Notes under the pieces: generated by a model
Told to the model about the DNA's origin: nothing
Databases searched by the model: none
What the model saw: the letters and a program-made list of their open reading frames with translations, nothing else
DNA from: Lasiosphaeria ovina
Lineage: Eukaryota; Ascomycota; Sordariomycetes; Sordariales; Lasiosphaeriaceae
DNA length: 64,000 bases
NCBI GenBank assembly: GCA_033439765.1
Contig: JAULSN010000005.1
Span: 62,001-126,000, forward strand
Direction of reading: 5' to 3'
Part shown: positions 23,601 through 34,889 of the stretch, one piece after another
How positions within the stretch are numbered: position 1 is the first letter of the stretch
How the letters are laid out: each line of letters starts with the position of its first letter
Made by a program: the position numbers and the translations under genes

Positions 23601-25393
23601 ATGCGCCGTCTCTCTCTGGTCCTCATAGCTTCGCTGCGGCTTTGCGCTGCGCGACAGCCCGGCTTCAGCGTCCACGATGATCTGTTGGCCCACCCCCAGG
23701 TACGTAGCTGCAGCTCCTTCTCGCTCCATAGGCCCCTCCACAGCCGAACGCCACCGCTGCCGCGTCACCGTCGCTGTCGCTGTCGCTGTCGCTGTCCACC
23801 GACTGACCACCTTTATAGTTCGAGGTCATCTTCTCAGACACGTACATTTCCGAATCCGACGCTCTCGCTCTTCTTAAGTCGCCCCGCGTACCCCATGCCA
23901 CGTATTCCGATGCTTCCTCGCAGACCGACCTGACCAGGAACGTCCGCGAGTCCGCCCCCGCCGATGCGGCCACCGGACGAAGCGATGATTCCGACGAAAA
24001 TGACGCCGGCCGCCAGGTCTCGGAGACATACGAAATTATCACAACCCCGCCATCGCGCTACCTTTGCTCCATCCCTATCATCGCACCGCCCCCAGCCCTC
24101 AACCAGACGGCAACGGAGCTCGCCAAGGCGGAGGAGGCACGCGAGCTGACTAGGGCGTCGGCTAAAGGCTGGGAGCTGATGAACGGTCTCGACGGGCATT
24201 GCCTCTACTTCATGTCGGGATGGTGGAGCTACAGCTTCTGCTATGGCAAAGCTATCGTACAGTTCCATGCTCTACCAAACGCTAAGGGCGGGCCACCTGT
24301 CAAGGACCCGCGGGATCAGGAGTACGTGCTAGGCACAACCTACCCCACCAGCGATGAGATGCAAAGGACTTCCAAACCACGACAGCGTGCAGACTCGAAC
24401 CAAAACCAGAAAGAGCCGCTGGGCAAAGAAGATGTAGCTACTGCAGCTCCTGTCGACGGACAAGGTGCAGGACAGAACAAGGGCGCCGCGCCTCCCAACA
24501 CGGAGCTCGCGGTCAAGGGCGACCAGCGCTATCTTGTGCAGCGCCTCGGCGGCGGCACCGTGTGCGATCTGACGGGCCGCCCCCGCACCATTGAGGTCCA
24601 GTACCACTGCGACCCTGGTTCCAACGTCGACAGGATTGGATATATCAAGGAGGTTACGATTTGCACGTACCTGATGATGGTGCACACTCCCCGGCTCTGC
24701 GCCGACGTTGCCTTTCTGCCGCCCAAAGAGACGCGAGCCCACCCGATCAGCTGCCGGCACATTATCGGGAGCGAGGAGGAGGAGGCCGCTTGGCACAAGC
24801 GCAAGACGATTGAGGCGGCTGAGGCCATGGGCGTTGCCGGAGCGCACCAAGAAGCAGCCGCCCAGTCGTCCAAAGAGGCTTCTCAAAACCAGTACGCCGG
24901 CATGACGATAGGCGGAGTCGTCGTGGGTGGCCGTCGGGTGTTGGGGTCCGGCGAGGACGGGATGCCGCCAACCAGGCTGCCATCTCCAAGACACCAGGTA
25001 GGTGGAAAGCTAGCCGGGGCCCCGGTAGTCGAAATAGTTGCCGCGGCCCAGAACAAAGAAGATGGAGGCAAGGTCGAGATGATGACCCGAGAGCAGCTAG
25101 AGAAGCTAAACCTAGATCCCAAGAAGGTCGAGCAATTTAGGCAAGAGATCGAGCAGTACGCCGACGGCAACGCCTGGCGACTCGAAGTTGTCGAGATGCC
25201 GGGCGAGGTACCCGAGATTGTCGGCGTGGTCGACGTCGACGACGAAGAGGGTGCCAGCCCAGCGACGCGGAAGGACGGAAGGAAACCCGGGGGGCCGGGG
25301 ACTAGTGGTGGCAGTGGTAAAACGACTGGAAGAGGGAACGAGGACGAGGACGACGAAGGCTCCCAGGAGACCTTCTTCAAAGAGGAGCTGTAA
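23601..25393 (+). CDS. YOS9: ER quality-control lectin Yos9/OS-9
   Basis: Exon 1 (23601-23699) encodes a signal peptide (MRRLSLVLIASLRLCAARQ). A 119-bp intron (CAG/GTACGT...TATAG, phase 0), carrying a run of GTCGCT units, joins it to exon 2 (23819-25393). The product is 557 aa. Residues about 155-330 match the mannose-6-phosphate receptor homology domain of OS-9: CLYFMSGWWSYSFCYG with the tandem Trp, CDLTGRPRTIEVQYHC, and six cysteines near 161, 174, 282, 297, 315 and 327. In yeast, Yos9 reads trimmed N-glycans and hands misfolded glycoproteins to the Hrd1 ERAD complex. The protein ends in KEEL, a plausible HDEL-type ER-retrieval signal. The upstream segment with YEIITTPPSRYLCSIP is also typical. 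Confidence 0.93.
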
Positions 25394-26079
25394 AAAAGCG
25401 CACACATTGTATATGCACGGTATGATATGGGATGATACAGCGTTGCTTTTGTTAGGTTATTCTTAGACGTCTTGGTATTCTTTTCGATTTCGAGCGTGCT
25501 CCTTGTGCCTGCGGAAGTCCAGATCAATGTGATGCGTACCCCGATGACAGTACACACACTCCTGCATCCCAAGGCTATGTCAAGTCCTAACATGCCATAC
25601 TGTTCACAGTATCTTAGCTTTGTGGTGTATTTTGGGCCTACTCTTCTGCTCCTGTCGATCAAGACGCAGATGTAAGCTGCACCAAGAACACAAGGAGGGA
25701 GCTCCAGTATGGCCTGCACAGTGTCAACATTGCGAAGCCAACTGGGTAGCTCCTGGCAGGCACATCCGGCTTGGCATTCGTCATTCGAGCGACGTTCGGA
25801 TTGATCAGGAAACTGTCTGCCGTTCATCCTTTCGTCTAATTACCTACCTACCTAGTTGAAGTCTTATCAGAGGGAGCTAGTTGTTCGGAAGGGTGTCGGT
25901 CCCGGCCCCGGATCTGGACCCCCCTGCACCCATAACATTCACAACCCCAATAACGCCAATAACGTCGGCCTAGCCCGGCCTGCCGGCCACGCCTCGGTGA
26001 CTAATTCCATCACGCCTACTGCGGAAATGCCTGTGATCATTGTTTGAAAGAGGGTCTGTTATCCCATCCTTTGCCTTTC
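25394..26079. other. Interval between Yos9 and the decayed regulator
   Basis: The interval holds the Yos9 3' flank and unremarkable sequence. No gene is supported. Confidence 0.45.
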
Positions 26080-28444
26080 CAACCTCTCATATACACGCAC
26101 TCATGCCAGTGTTCAAGAAGGCTGGCTTTCTCTTCACAAGGACGTCACTGCGACCTCCAGTCACCCTGTATGCCATGCCGGTCAGCAAATCTGACATGCA
26201 CGAGGTATCATGTTCTCAGTAGACAAGGACCCAAGCTTGGAGCGCAGGAGTGGGATCGCGAGAAACGTGCCACCCCACATCGTGATGAGGCGAGCGCCAA
26301 GCTCCATATTCCGCAGCCCAGTGACCCGATTCTCACACGCTTTCCAGATTTAATATAGGCACCGATTATGGGCCACCTTCGGCCGCTATCTCGGCTGCCT
26401 CCTCCATCCTGGACTCTTCCTGGCCCAAACCACGGCCGGACCCCAACCAGGCTTTCCACGGCAACAGCGTCGTCCCTCCAGGTCGGGGCCCACCGACAAC
26501 CAGAAGTTATCACTACCCCATACCGGAGTGAGTGAACCTGTACCATACCCCATCATGCCGCTGCTGTACATGCCGGAGATTTAGGTCGTGACGCGCGTGT
26601 GTTTCAATGTTTCGGACCTAAACCCTGCTAGCTAGAGCCTTTTCTACGCTCTTTCAGCTTTAACGTGTTTCTACATGTCTAGCAATACCTTGCAAGCCGA
26701 AGGCGCTGAACCGCCAGATTCGTGGGACAGCGCCGGGCACTACTTCTTGGACGAGTGTATCCATGTGAGGAAGTTGTATGGTCTTGTTCAAGACTTCCCA
26801 ACAATCACAGTCGTGATGTCCTTTTGGCTATCGGTGTCATTGTTCGAGATTGGTGAGGCCCAGAAATCATGGGGTTATCTTCAAGAAGCCTTGAATTTGG
26901 CTCTGGAGCTCGGCCTCCAAAAGAACTCCTCGTACTTTGACTTGTCCTCGGAGGCAATACTTTGGCACCAACGCTGCTTCTGGCAGCTTTTATGGCCGAG
27001 CGGTAAGGCTCCCCGCATGGTCGATTCCCTTCACCTACTTGCTAATAAGTTCAACGAAGCTCCTTTACGCTTCTGCGCGGCAAGTCAATCGTGCCGAAGA
27101 CGACAATCATACTGAAGAAGACGCTCGAGCCTACCACTGGGCGGTATCTATACAAGTCTCGAGATATCTCTTTGCGATTCCTTCAGCTCGTATCATTGTA
27201 TCTTCCGCCGGATGAATCTTTTGTCACAGCGTGGAACGGCTCGTCTGCCCCTCGCGTCGGCGCTGAGACCAATCTCGCTCCACAGAACCATCTGGCTGGC
27301 GATTTCGCCAGCATTGACATTGCAATCTCCAGTGGTAGGATATCTTTTAGAGACGGTACACACTACTGACACAGATGTCGCCGCGTCCTCTGAATCAGTA
27401 GAGGGGGCACCCGCCAATCCGCCCGTCGATGAGCATGGCCATCATTGCAACACCAGCAATAAGCAGAACAGAGACGGCCCCCAGAGCTCGGAGCCAACCG
27501 ATATCCAGAGATTTAATCTGCTCATCACACAACATTGGCTACGCCTTATCGTGTGGCAGAGCTCCCTCCGGCAGGGGCTGATCAGCTGGAGAGCTCCCGA
27601 CAAAACATTGCACTTCGCGTTCCCGCTGACCATTGCCTGCCGCACAGCATCCCTACTGGCGACACTGCCACGTTCGGCTGTCCAAGTTCCCGGCACGAGC
27701 ATATTTGAGAAGATATTTGAGATCGGCATATCGTGCATCAACTTTCTCGACGCCTGCGCCGCCAACCTTGCTATAAGTGGTGTTTCAGTTACGAATGTAA
27801 CGGCTGGGTTTCTAGATGGCATAGAGTGGAGGAATGGCGCCGTGACCATCGACCCAGTCGAGTTATTCGTCAAGGCCCTGAGCTCCAACCCCAACAGCCT
27901 CACCCAGTTCGCCTGGGACCTGCGGCTGTTTGCGAGCATGCGACCACGTGGCATGAAGATAACGCTGACGCCGCTGATATTAACGCGGGCTCTTCGCAAC
28001 AAGAGTGGCGATACGCGAGCGCACCTGAGAATGCCTCCAACCTTGCCAGCTGCCCGCGGAGATAATTCTGGGGCGGGCGGTGTGGTCCGGTTTCAGGCTG
28101 ACGAACAGATGATGGGAACAAGTCAAGACGCTGAAGCCAACATTCCATTCTCGACGGGCCGGAGCAGCTGTGCATTTGGTATTCCTCCACCTGCGCCGGG
28201 AGCCGAAAGCAATTACGTGCCTGCGGGTGGTTCTTCCGCTGCGGTGGGCACGCCCCTGCCGTCGCTCAGACCGACGGAGCAGATGGCGACCACCCACTCC
28301 CCGTCAATGAACCGGGGAGAAATTGAAGATAGAGGGGTTGAGTATGGCGGCGGCGGCGGAGCCAAAGTGTTCAGTCCTGACGTGCAGCAGCCTGTTTGCT
28401 GGTGCGGTCGTTATTGCCTTAATGTTGCACGTGATCTGGATTGA
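26080..28444 (+). pseudogene. Decayed Zn2Cys6 transcription factor (AmyR/MalR-like architecture)
   Basis: Pieces of one regulator lie in order but in different frames. Near 26097-26240 the frame gives HSCQCSRR, then CDLQSPCMPCRSANLTC, the second half of a Zn2Cys6 cluster with the first half damaged. A Pro/Ser linker (LPPPSWTLPGPNHG) follows in another frame around 26380-26520. From 26675 the fungal middle homology region begins (SFWLSVSLFEIGEAQKSWGY, ILWHQRCFWQL) and breaks near 26985-27005. It continues in a second frame (EEDARAYHWAVSIQVSRYL), a third (LRFLQLVSLYLPPDESFVTAWN) and finally the 27212-28444 frame (DIQRFNLLITQHWLRLIVWQ, FEKIFEIGISCINFL). A possible intron at 27003-27059 (GTAAGG, GCTAAT) does not reconcile the phases. 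At least two frameshifts remain, so a pseudogene is the simplest reading. Confidence 0.65.
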
Positions 28445-29900
28445 CTGAGCATTGAATTGTCTGATTAGATCGGTCCAAAATACGGTAAAAAGCGTCTTCA
28501 TATAGCCAACAAGACCTCTGAATATCCCCGCGGAAATCCGTATCCCGGCCGGGCCTTCGGGGCAACCGGAATGCCGTAGACTGAGCGGATCTCCGGTTGT
28601 GAGGGAGTTTGAGGGCATTCGGGCGTAAGCTAAGGAAGTAAACAGAAGCTAGGAAAGAGAATAGCTCATTTGCACACTAGGGTCAATTTTATGGCGACCT
28701 TAACCATCAACCACGCCCGGGTGATGGGACCCAGACGCGGCATTTTCCAAGCACGGGATAAAGCTCATTTTCTATGCATCTTTATGGCTTGGTAGATCTT
28801 CAGAGCACGGTGGAAGGTGTAATCAGCGAACTCTAGCGAGTGTTCATGTTTCTAGCGGACCAGCTAAGGTACGTGAAGTAGGTACCTGTTCATCAGCGTT
28901 GACTGTATCTCAGAGGATTGTAGCAATTGAGAATATTCGCGAATAATGCTGCATTGCGTCCGAGGGCATCATTATGGAAGGACTAGGCCCACGAATGCTG
29001 GGGCGTTGAGATTAAACAATACATACATGTTCAAGAATCCTTGACACTTGGTGGGAGAGGCAGTCTCTGTTGCTCGAGGCACCTCAAGTCCAGCAGACCC
29101 GGCGTGAGCAGCGGCGAGATACAAGTGCATTCCTCGTTCGAGTGATATATTGAAGCTAGCCATTGCCACAATTGCAAGGGGAGGGTTCGTAAAATTCGGT
29201 CTTTCTGGGATCATTGTGACAGACGACAAGTGAGCGTCTGGGTCGTCATTGGTCCCAAGTATCACGAACCGTCATCTCCCGGCCACCACATCGAACGCCA
29301 CGGTAAGAGCTGGTTTATGCGGTCTGGCCATGGTGTGCTTTCGGAAACTACGGCCGAGCATTTGTTGCTGTCGAAAGGAAACAGCGAGTGGAAGCCTACG
29401 GGCAATCTAGTTGTCATGGTCGTTCAGGGACTTCAGGGGAGGTCATCACGTGAGGGGCACGTGACCCGTGCTGACAGTGAAGGGGGAGGATCGCTAGGGA
29501 CGCAGGGGCTCTCAACCGTGCGTACTTAAGGAAGAACTGGCTCGCAGAGACTTCGCAGCGGGCCAGAGATTAGTGCTGCACACAATAACCACCTAGCCTT
29601 CTTGCCTCTGCCACTCTTGACACTCTTGTCCCAAAGCCCCTTACACTAGTGGTTGAGAAGGCAGGCTTGTTGCGAGACTTGAGAACGATGGTCGATTTAG
29701 AGATGTGAATGAAGCATTGTCATGGCGAAGTACATTGCCCTAGAATCGATCACGACTGTCCGCAAGGAGTGGCGTCGTTTGGAATGCAATCACGAGGAGC
29801 GGGATACCATGAAGACGAAGAAGTTGGCAAATGTTACATTGTCTATTCTACCAGACTCAATCCATGTTGCCTGACCTACCTCTAATTTCATCACCTGCCA
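28445..29900. other. Gene-free interval before the satellite field
   Basis: No gene is supported. Short frames near 28972-29265 (minus) and 29230-29529 (plus) start at non-ATG codons and have no recognisable motif. A paired CACGTG site lies at 29447-29465. Confidence 0.45.
29447..29465. promoter_or_regulatory. Paired CACGTG (E-box-like) motif
   Basis: CACGTGAGGGGCACGTGAC contains two CACGTG palindromes 11 bp apart. A near-identical 19-mer is present at 55521-55539. CACGTG is the classical site of fungal bHLH factors; function here is inferred only. Confidence 0.35.
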
Positions 29901-29957
29901 CCACTCCAATGCCATCACCCCTTCCGTCGAGCCCAGCAAAGTATTGTCGTGATAATT

Positions 29958-30785
29958 CGTCGATAGTCTGTGGTCCCGCCGTCACCCGGAGGCAGGACAT
30001 TGGTGATCATCGCGAAGGACGACATGCCAAGCCCACCCTCCGCCACAGCAAACCCCCCAAACTGCCCACAATTGGAGGCCTACCTCATACCCGAGGTCTC
30101 GAAGACCCCCCTTCAAGTCATACCCGTCAATGAAAAGACCCCCGAGCCCACGATCCCCAGAGCAAAGCCTGTGGTCCCCCCGTACCCAAGATGCCTCCAG
30201 TTGGAGGCCCACCACATACCCGAGATCTATGCAAGGCGTTTAACCTGAGACCCCCCTCCAAGTCAAGATCCGTCAAGAGAAAGCCCCCAGATCCCACGAT
30301 CCCCCAGAGCAAAAAGGTTGTGGTCCCGCCTCCACCCGGAGGCACGACTTGGCATTCAATCCCGCAGGAGATTCCAAGCCCACCCTCCGCCACAGATTAA
30401 CCCCCCAGTGCCCACGATTGCCCGTCAAGAGAAAACCCCCAGAGCCCACTGCCCACAACCCACGATCCCCCAGAGCAACAAGCCTGTGGTCCCGCCGCCA
30501 CCCGGAGGCACGACTTGGCATTCAATCCCGCAGGAGATTCCAGGCCCACCCTCCGCCACAGATTAACCCCCCAGAGCCCACGATTGCCCGTCAAGAGAAA
30601 ACCCCCAGAGCCCACTGCCCACAACCCACGATCCCCCAGAGCAACAAGCCTGTGGTCCCGCCGCCACCCGGAGGCACGACTTGGCATTCAATCCCGCAGG
30701 AGATTCCAGGCCCACCCTCCGCCACAGATTAACCCCCCAGTGCCCACGATTGCCCCGTCAAAAGAAAACCCCCAGAGTCCACATT
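29958..30785. repeat. 166-bp tandem satellite
   Basis: Near-perfect 166-bp units start at 30308, 30474 and 30640 (the third is partial). Each contains GTGGTCCCGCC, CACCCGGAGGCACGAC, TTGGCATTCAATCCCGCAGG and a run of CCCCCAGAGCCCAC-like words. Divergent partial copies precede the array: one near 29968-30062 with an altered middle, one near 30162-30190. The + strand is strikingly C-rich, with many CCCCC runs. All frames stop every 100 codons or so, so it is not coding. Confidence 0.85.
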
Positions 30786-31025
30786 GCCTTCCGTTGGAGG
30801 CCCACCACGTACCCGAGGTCTATGCAAGGCGTTTAACCTGAGACCCCCCTCCAAGATGATCCCCCAGTGCGCACATTTGGAGGCCCACCATCACACCCGG
30901 GATCCATGCAAGGCGTTTAACCTGAGACCCCCCTCCAAGATGATCCCCCAGTGCGCACATTTGGAGGCCCACCATCACACCCGGGATCCATGCAAGGCGT
31001 TTAACCTGAGACCCCCCTCCAAGTT
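30197..31025. repeat. ~84-bp repeat interleaved with and following the 166-bp satellite
   Basis: The unit begins TTGGAGGCCCACCA, continues GCAAGGCGTTTAACCTGAGA and ends in CCCCCCTCCAAG. One copy at about 30198 lies before the 166-bp array. Three more start at 30794, 30877 and 30961 with periods of 83 and 84 bp. The last ends where the 9-bp array begins. Confidence 0.8.
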
Positions 31026-31035
31026 GCCGATGTTT

Positions 31036-31036
<1 letters not shown>

Positions 31037-31085
<49 letters not shown>

Positions 31086-31153
31086 CTGGCGATGCTGGCG
31101 ATGCTGGCGATGCTGGCGATGCTGGCGATGATGGCGATGACGGCGATGCTGGC
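31037..31153. repeat. 9-bp minisatellite (GATGNYGGC)n
   Basis: There are thirteen 9-bp units: five GATGACGGC, five GATGCTGGC, then GATGATGGC, GATGACGGC and GATGCTGGC. Degenerate units continue to about 31230. The open frame across it (Met-Thr-Ala repeats) is a by-product of the 9-bp period. Confidence 0.9.
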
Positions 31154-32547
31154 GACGCTGATGACGTGTCGATGTGTCGATTACGGCGAAGTTATTAATT
31201 ACGGCAATGATGGCGATGTGTCGATGTGCCGATCTAAAAAGAAGGAAGAAGTGTTGGAGGGAGAAAGAGAACCGGAGGAGGGGAGGGCGGGTGTTTAAGT
31301 ACATTTTGTCGGTGGTCCTTGCACGACGCGAAATTTTGAGAGTGGGCCACCGCGAAAGGCAACGGCGGGTGCTGTGTGACTCACGCGAGTGCAAAGGGCG
31401 AGGGGAAGAAGCAGAATCAGTGCATGTGAGGGCGCGTCCTATTGCCTGGTGGAGACGCCGGGCAGGCGTCGAGCTGAGGTGTGGAGTCGCCGATTAGGTT
31501 CTGCGCCGTCATTGGCGTGATTCAAAGGAGTTGGAAGACCGGGGAATGCTGTAGAAGAAGGCGAGTGGGGAGTTCCTGCGGGCAGCAGGTTTATTGCGTT
31601 GGGAGTTGGAAATAAAAGTGAAAGTAAGGTGAGGTGGTCGTGATATTCAAACGCGGGTACGCGGTGCGGCTCAAAACTATCGAAATCGGTCACTCACACG
31701 CTAGGCGACCCACCCGCCCCACCCAACGGTTGCTGCGGCCCTGTCAGCCCTGCGACCGTTCCCTCCACACTCTGATTAAACCTTGACCGTTCGCGCACTT
31801 CAGCTGGTCGCCCGCACCCCATCAGTTCATTTACGAACGGGCTGGCGTGACTTTCCGAGGTCCGGCTTTTCTCGAGTTTAATCACTGGACTTGAGCTTCA
31901 TCAAATTACCCCACCCTGCTCGCGGCGTTTCGCCGGTGTGCCTGCCAAGACCACTCGCCTGCCCACCTTCCGCCCTACCTTTCAGCCGACCCCTGCCCTG
32001 GTCTTAACTGTGAAGGATAGAACGTTATTTCGCACATAGTCCTGCGATCCAACAAACCTTTCAGCAGGCGGGACGCCACTTCACGAGCAAACCGAAGCGT
32101 CCCGACACAAGCCTGACCGTTGTAGCATTTGCCTGACGCCTCAATATTCCTGGTCTTTGGAGTGACGTGGAACCCATCTTGGCCTTCTTGCCAACTCCTC
32201 CAAGACCCACCTTTCAGCCTTTCCCTAGAGGTCCCAAAGCATCTACAAAGGTCGAGGTAACTTCCCGATAAGAAGTGTCTTCGAAATACGAGATTTTCTT
32301 TCGTAATTCATCCCCGGACTAATAAACTTCCCGACAAAAAACCATCTTCTATTCACAATTTTTCTTTCATCCATCCCCGACGTAATAATTTCTTTCGCCC
32401 TTCATCTCCGAACCAGCGGAATTCCATGCGCGATCTGAGGTACCAAAATAAATTCAAGTGGTACCTACTCGGTATGTCGATACCTCTGGGCTATTAAATA
32501 AGCTGGAAAATACTTGCTAATTAGTTTCATATATAGCCAACCTCAAC
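31154..32547. other. Gene-free interval, promoter side of the next gene
   Basis: No gene is supported. The segment from about 31900 to 32540 is CT-rich then AT-rich, as expected for the promoter and leader of the gene at 32548. Confidence 0.45.
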
Positions 32548-33966
32548 ATGTCCGAAAGCGGTACAATCCTCGCACCTCTCGATTTCGAGGACCTGAAAGC
32601 CAAAGGCTTGGTGTCTCCGGAGAGCACGGCGGGGTTCCGCCGTATTCACAAGCGCCGGCTAAACCGATCAAGCGACGAGGAGCATCGTAATATTTCCTTC
32701 GACGTTTCACTCGAATCATCAGTCGCATTTTCCACAATTCCCGACGTCCTAATCTCTCGGGAAACCATGATTCACATTGGGCTATCTACTGAAAAGACCG
32801 ATGAATTATGGCAGCAGTGGGTTAACTGGCCCCACGATGGGCCCCGCCGTGAGGTTGACCCCGACGACGGAGGTTTACAAGTCTCGTTTCTTGACTTTGT
32901 TCTTGGACGCGTTCTACATAGGTCCGATGCTATAGGTGAAAACGATGTCGAATGGCGGGTGTGTTTAGACGCTTGCGGTCTTGCCCCTGCTACTCGGGAT
33001 GCCATCATGGATCGTCACTTCACCTATCTCCGGCAGTCCAATTCTTGTCAGTATTGGGTCAGGGATACTATCGACATGCGCTATGCTGGATTGCAAGAAA
33101 TTCAGAGATCATCGCGTGGTCGTGAGATGGAACTACGGCGAAGAGCATCACGCCCAGGCGGGCATCCGAGGGACGACGGTACAAGTCAAGGAGATATTGA
33201 AACGAGTTCAGGCTTGTCTTCGACTCCAACTGGCCAACAGCGACGTTCAGCCTCTGGTCTTCAGCAGCAAAGTATGCCCGGAATGGCCTCCGACATTTGG
33301 GGCTCGGCGAGCGCCATCGCGTCTCGCAATGCGCCTGGATACACTACACTCTTCAAGGGAATGGACCAGGGTCGCATAAGTGGACTTTTCGACGACGCTG
33401 GAGCCCTGTCCAATATCGGGACACTTCGAAGTCGAGCGCCGTCGGATTTTAGCGCTACACGATCCCTCTTCTACTTCTCCCCGGACGTGAGAGTCGCAGA
33501 ATATTATGCCAGCTACGCCAAAAGACGCAGCAGTTCCGAGTCCGTCGTGATCGTTTGCCTACGAATCCCCAACGCTTCGATAGAGACACTATCTGAGCCT
33601 GATATTCGACGTCTATATTGGCCGGATGATGCCTGGAAAGAGCTTGTCTGGCGTTGTCGTGCCGGCCGGTCTCTCCCTACCCGTTTACGGACGTATCGCG
33701 ACGCCATTCTTATCATTGGCACTATATCGCGAAAACCGGATGCCCAATATCATGCGCTGAGCTCTTGGGAGGATATTACGGAAAGCTATCTACTGAAGAT
33801 GGGAGTAGATGGGAGTGGCGATACCGCTGTCCAGTATGTTTTCAATGGGGAGGATGAAGGTTGTGAGTGGCTGGAGGAGAATGGTGCTCGGGATATCAAG
33901 GTTTTCCCCTACCCTTTACGAGATTTTGAATCGTGGATTGCGGCGAACCCTGTGAGCCACTCGTAG
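32548..33966 (+). CDS. Unrecognised 472-aa protein; C-terminal half faintly ADP-ribosyltransferase-like
   Basis: A single exon starts at ATG 32548 (CTCAACATGTC). Residues 1-200 are mixed alpha/beta and include FDVSLESSVAFSTIPDVLIS, ELWQQWVNWP and FLDFVLGRVLH. Residues 190-245 are a polar, low-complexity linker. Residues about 265-460 look like a compact domain: YTTLFKGMDQGRISGLF, then FSATRSLFYFSPDVRVAEYY, SSSESVVIVCLRIPN, DAILIIGTISRK and YVFNGEDEGCEWL. A strand ending in a small-residue motif, then F-Y-F-S-x-D and A-E-Y-Y-A, recalls the GFY...A..yA element of PARP-type and DUF3990 ADP-ribosyltransferase folds, but a full catalytic triad is not obvious. There is no signal peptide or membrane segment. 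The gene stands alone between the satellite field and the SDR. Confidence 0.6.
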   Translation: MSESGTILAPLDFEDLKAKGLVSPESTAGFRRIHKRRLNRSSDEEHRNISFDVSLESSVAFSTIPDVLISRETMIHIGLSTEKTDELWQQWVNWPHDGPRREVDPDDGGLQVSFLDFVLGRVLHRSDAIGENDVEWRVCLDACGLAPATRDAIMDRHFTYLRQSNSCQYWVRDTIDMRYAGLQEIQRSSRGREMELRRRASRPGGHPRDDGTSQGDIETSSGLSSTPTGQQRRSASGLQQQSMPGMASDIWGSASAIASRNAPGYTTLFKGMDQGRISGLFDDAGALSNIGTLRSRAPSDFSATRSLFYFSPDVRVAEYYASYAKRRSSSESVVIVCLRIPNASIETLSEPDIRRLYWPDDAWKELVWRCRAGRSLPTRLRTYRDAILIIGTISRKPDAQYHALSSWEDITESYLLKMGVDGSGDTAVQYVFNGEDEGCEWLEENGARDIKVFPYPLRDFESWIAANPVSHS

Positions 33967-34889
33967 AAATTCTGCCGCTGGATGGTGTTTCTGGGGGAAA
34001 TATGGGCCTCTAGGATCTAATAACGGAATTCTAATAGCCGTGACCTCCTTCGGGCAAAAATCAGGGCTACTCTACTAAACGGTTTGCTGCGTGTCAAGGC
34101 GCAAACTCTGTGCTGCATGACATGGCTCGATACTAACCCACTCCTTCAACAAACAAGCATTAGGAATACATCCCTTAATTCACGAGCGAGGGATACCCCC
34201 TGCTCGTATGATTCCCTGGTCCGAAAGGGCGTGGGTCCGAATCCCACTCTTGTCAAGCATTATTTTTTTGGCTCCTGCGCGTCATGGGAGAGCTCCTTTT
34301 TATCTGCATCATTCAAAAGGCTGAAGGTAAAGCGACTTCCATTAATGCTACGTGTAATTGAGAGCTCTGGTGCAGCAAAAGGTGCACAATTAGGAGAGTT
34401 TATTTCAGTTTCGTTCTCTTTTGGTGCTTAGAAATCAATTCATCTAGCCATCAAGACATCAGTTGGGACAGGCACGGGATCTCAAAATAGCCCCAGGTCC
34501 GCGCAATTGCTAGCAACGCACCATGATCTAGTCGAGGGTTAGGATGTGGGAGCTCTTCACGGTTGTGGCTGTCGCTGTCATGAACACGTCATCCATTAGT
34601 CGTGTTCTGCTAGCCGCTGCCCATCTACTGTCTTTGAGGATGGGATAGTAATTGGGGAGATGGCAACGCTTGCAAAACAAAGAAAAAATCACCTGTATAG
34701 ACCATTTCAGTGCCTATATGCTAGATGGCAAGCAGATCTGTTGCAGAGTGTGGCCGCAGTCCGAGGGCAATCAGGGGCGCCGTGGGAATTGCAAGCATTG
34801 CGTTTGCTCTTCCCCGATCACCGGCACCGGCTAGAAAGTCCCAAAGAACGCTGTGCATGACAAGACCGCTACTGGCAGGAATCCCCAAT
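33967..34889. other. Interval before the SDR gene
   Basis: Apart from the tRNA-like fragment at 34180-34269, nothing is recognised. Short frames lack ATG starts or motifs. Confidence 0.45.
34180..34269 (+). ncRNA. tRNA-like 3' half with Pol III-type terminator (degenerate tRNA or SINE remnant)
   Basis: GTGGG-TCCGAAT-CCCAC at 34231-34247 is a perfect 5-bp T-arm with a 7-nt loop and a near-consensus B box. It is followed by TCTTGTCA, which could be the 3' acceptor strand, and a T7 run at 34263-34269. Upstream, ACGAGC...GCTCGT and CCCT...AGGG can pair like an anticodon stem and a long variable arm. No convincing D-arm or complementary 5' acceptor strand is present, so this is not an intact tRNA. 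Confidence 0.3.

Noticed and set aside
31038..31298. Met-Thr-Ala repeat frame
   Set aside because: It results from the 9-bp minisatellite period, with no start context or downstream protein-like sequence.
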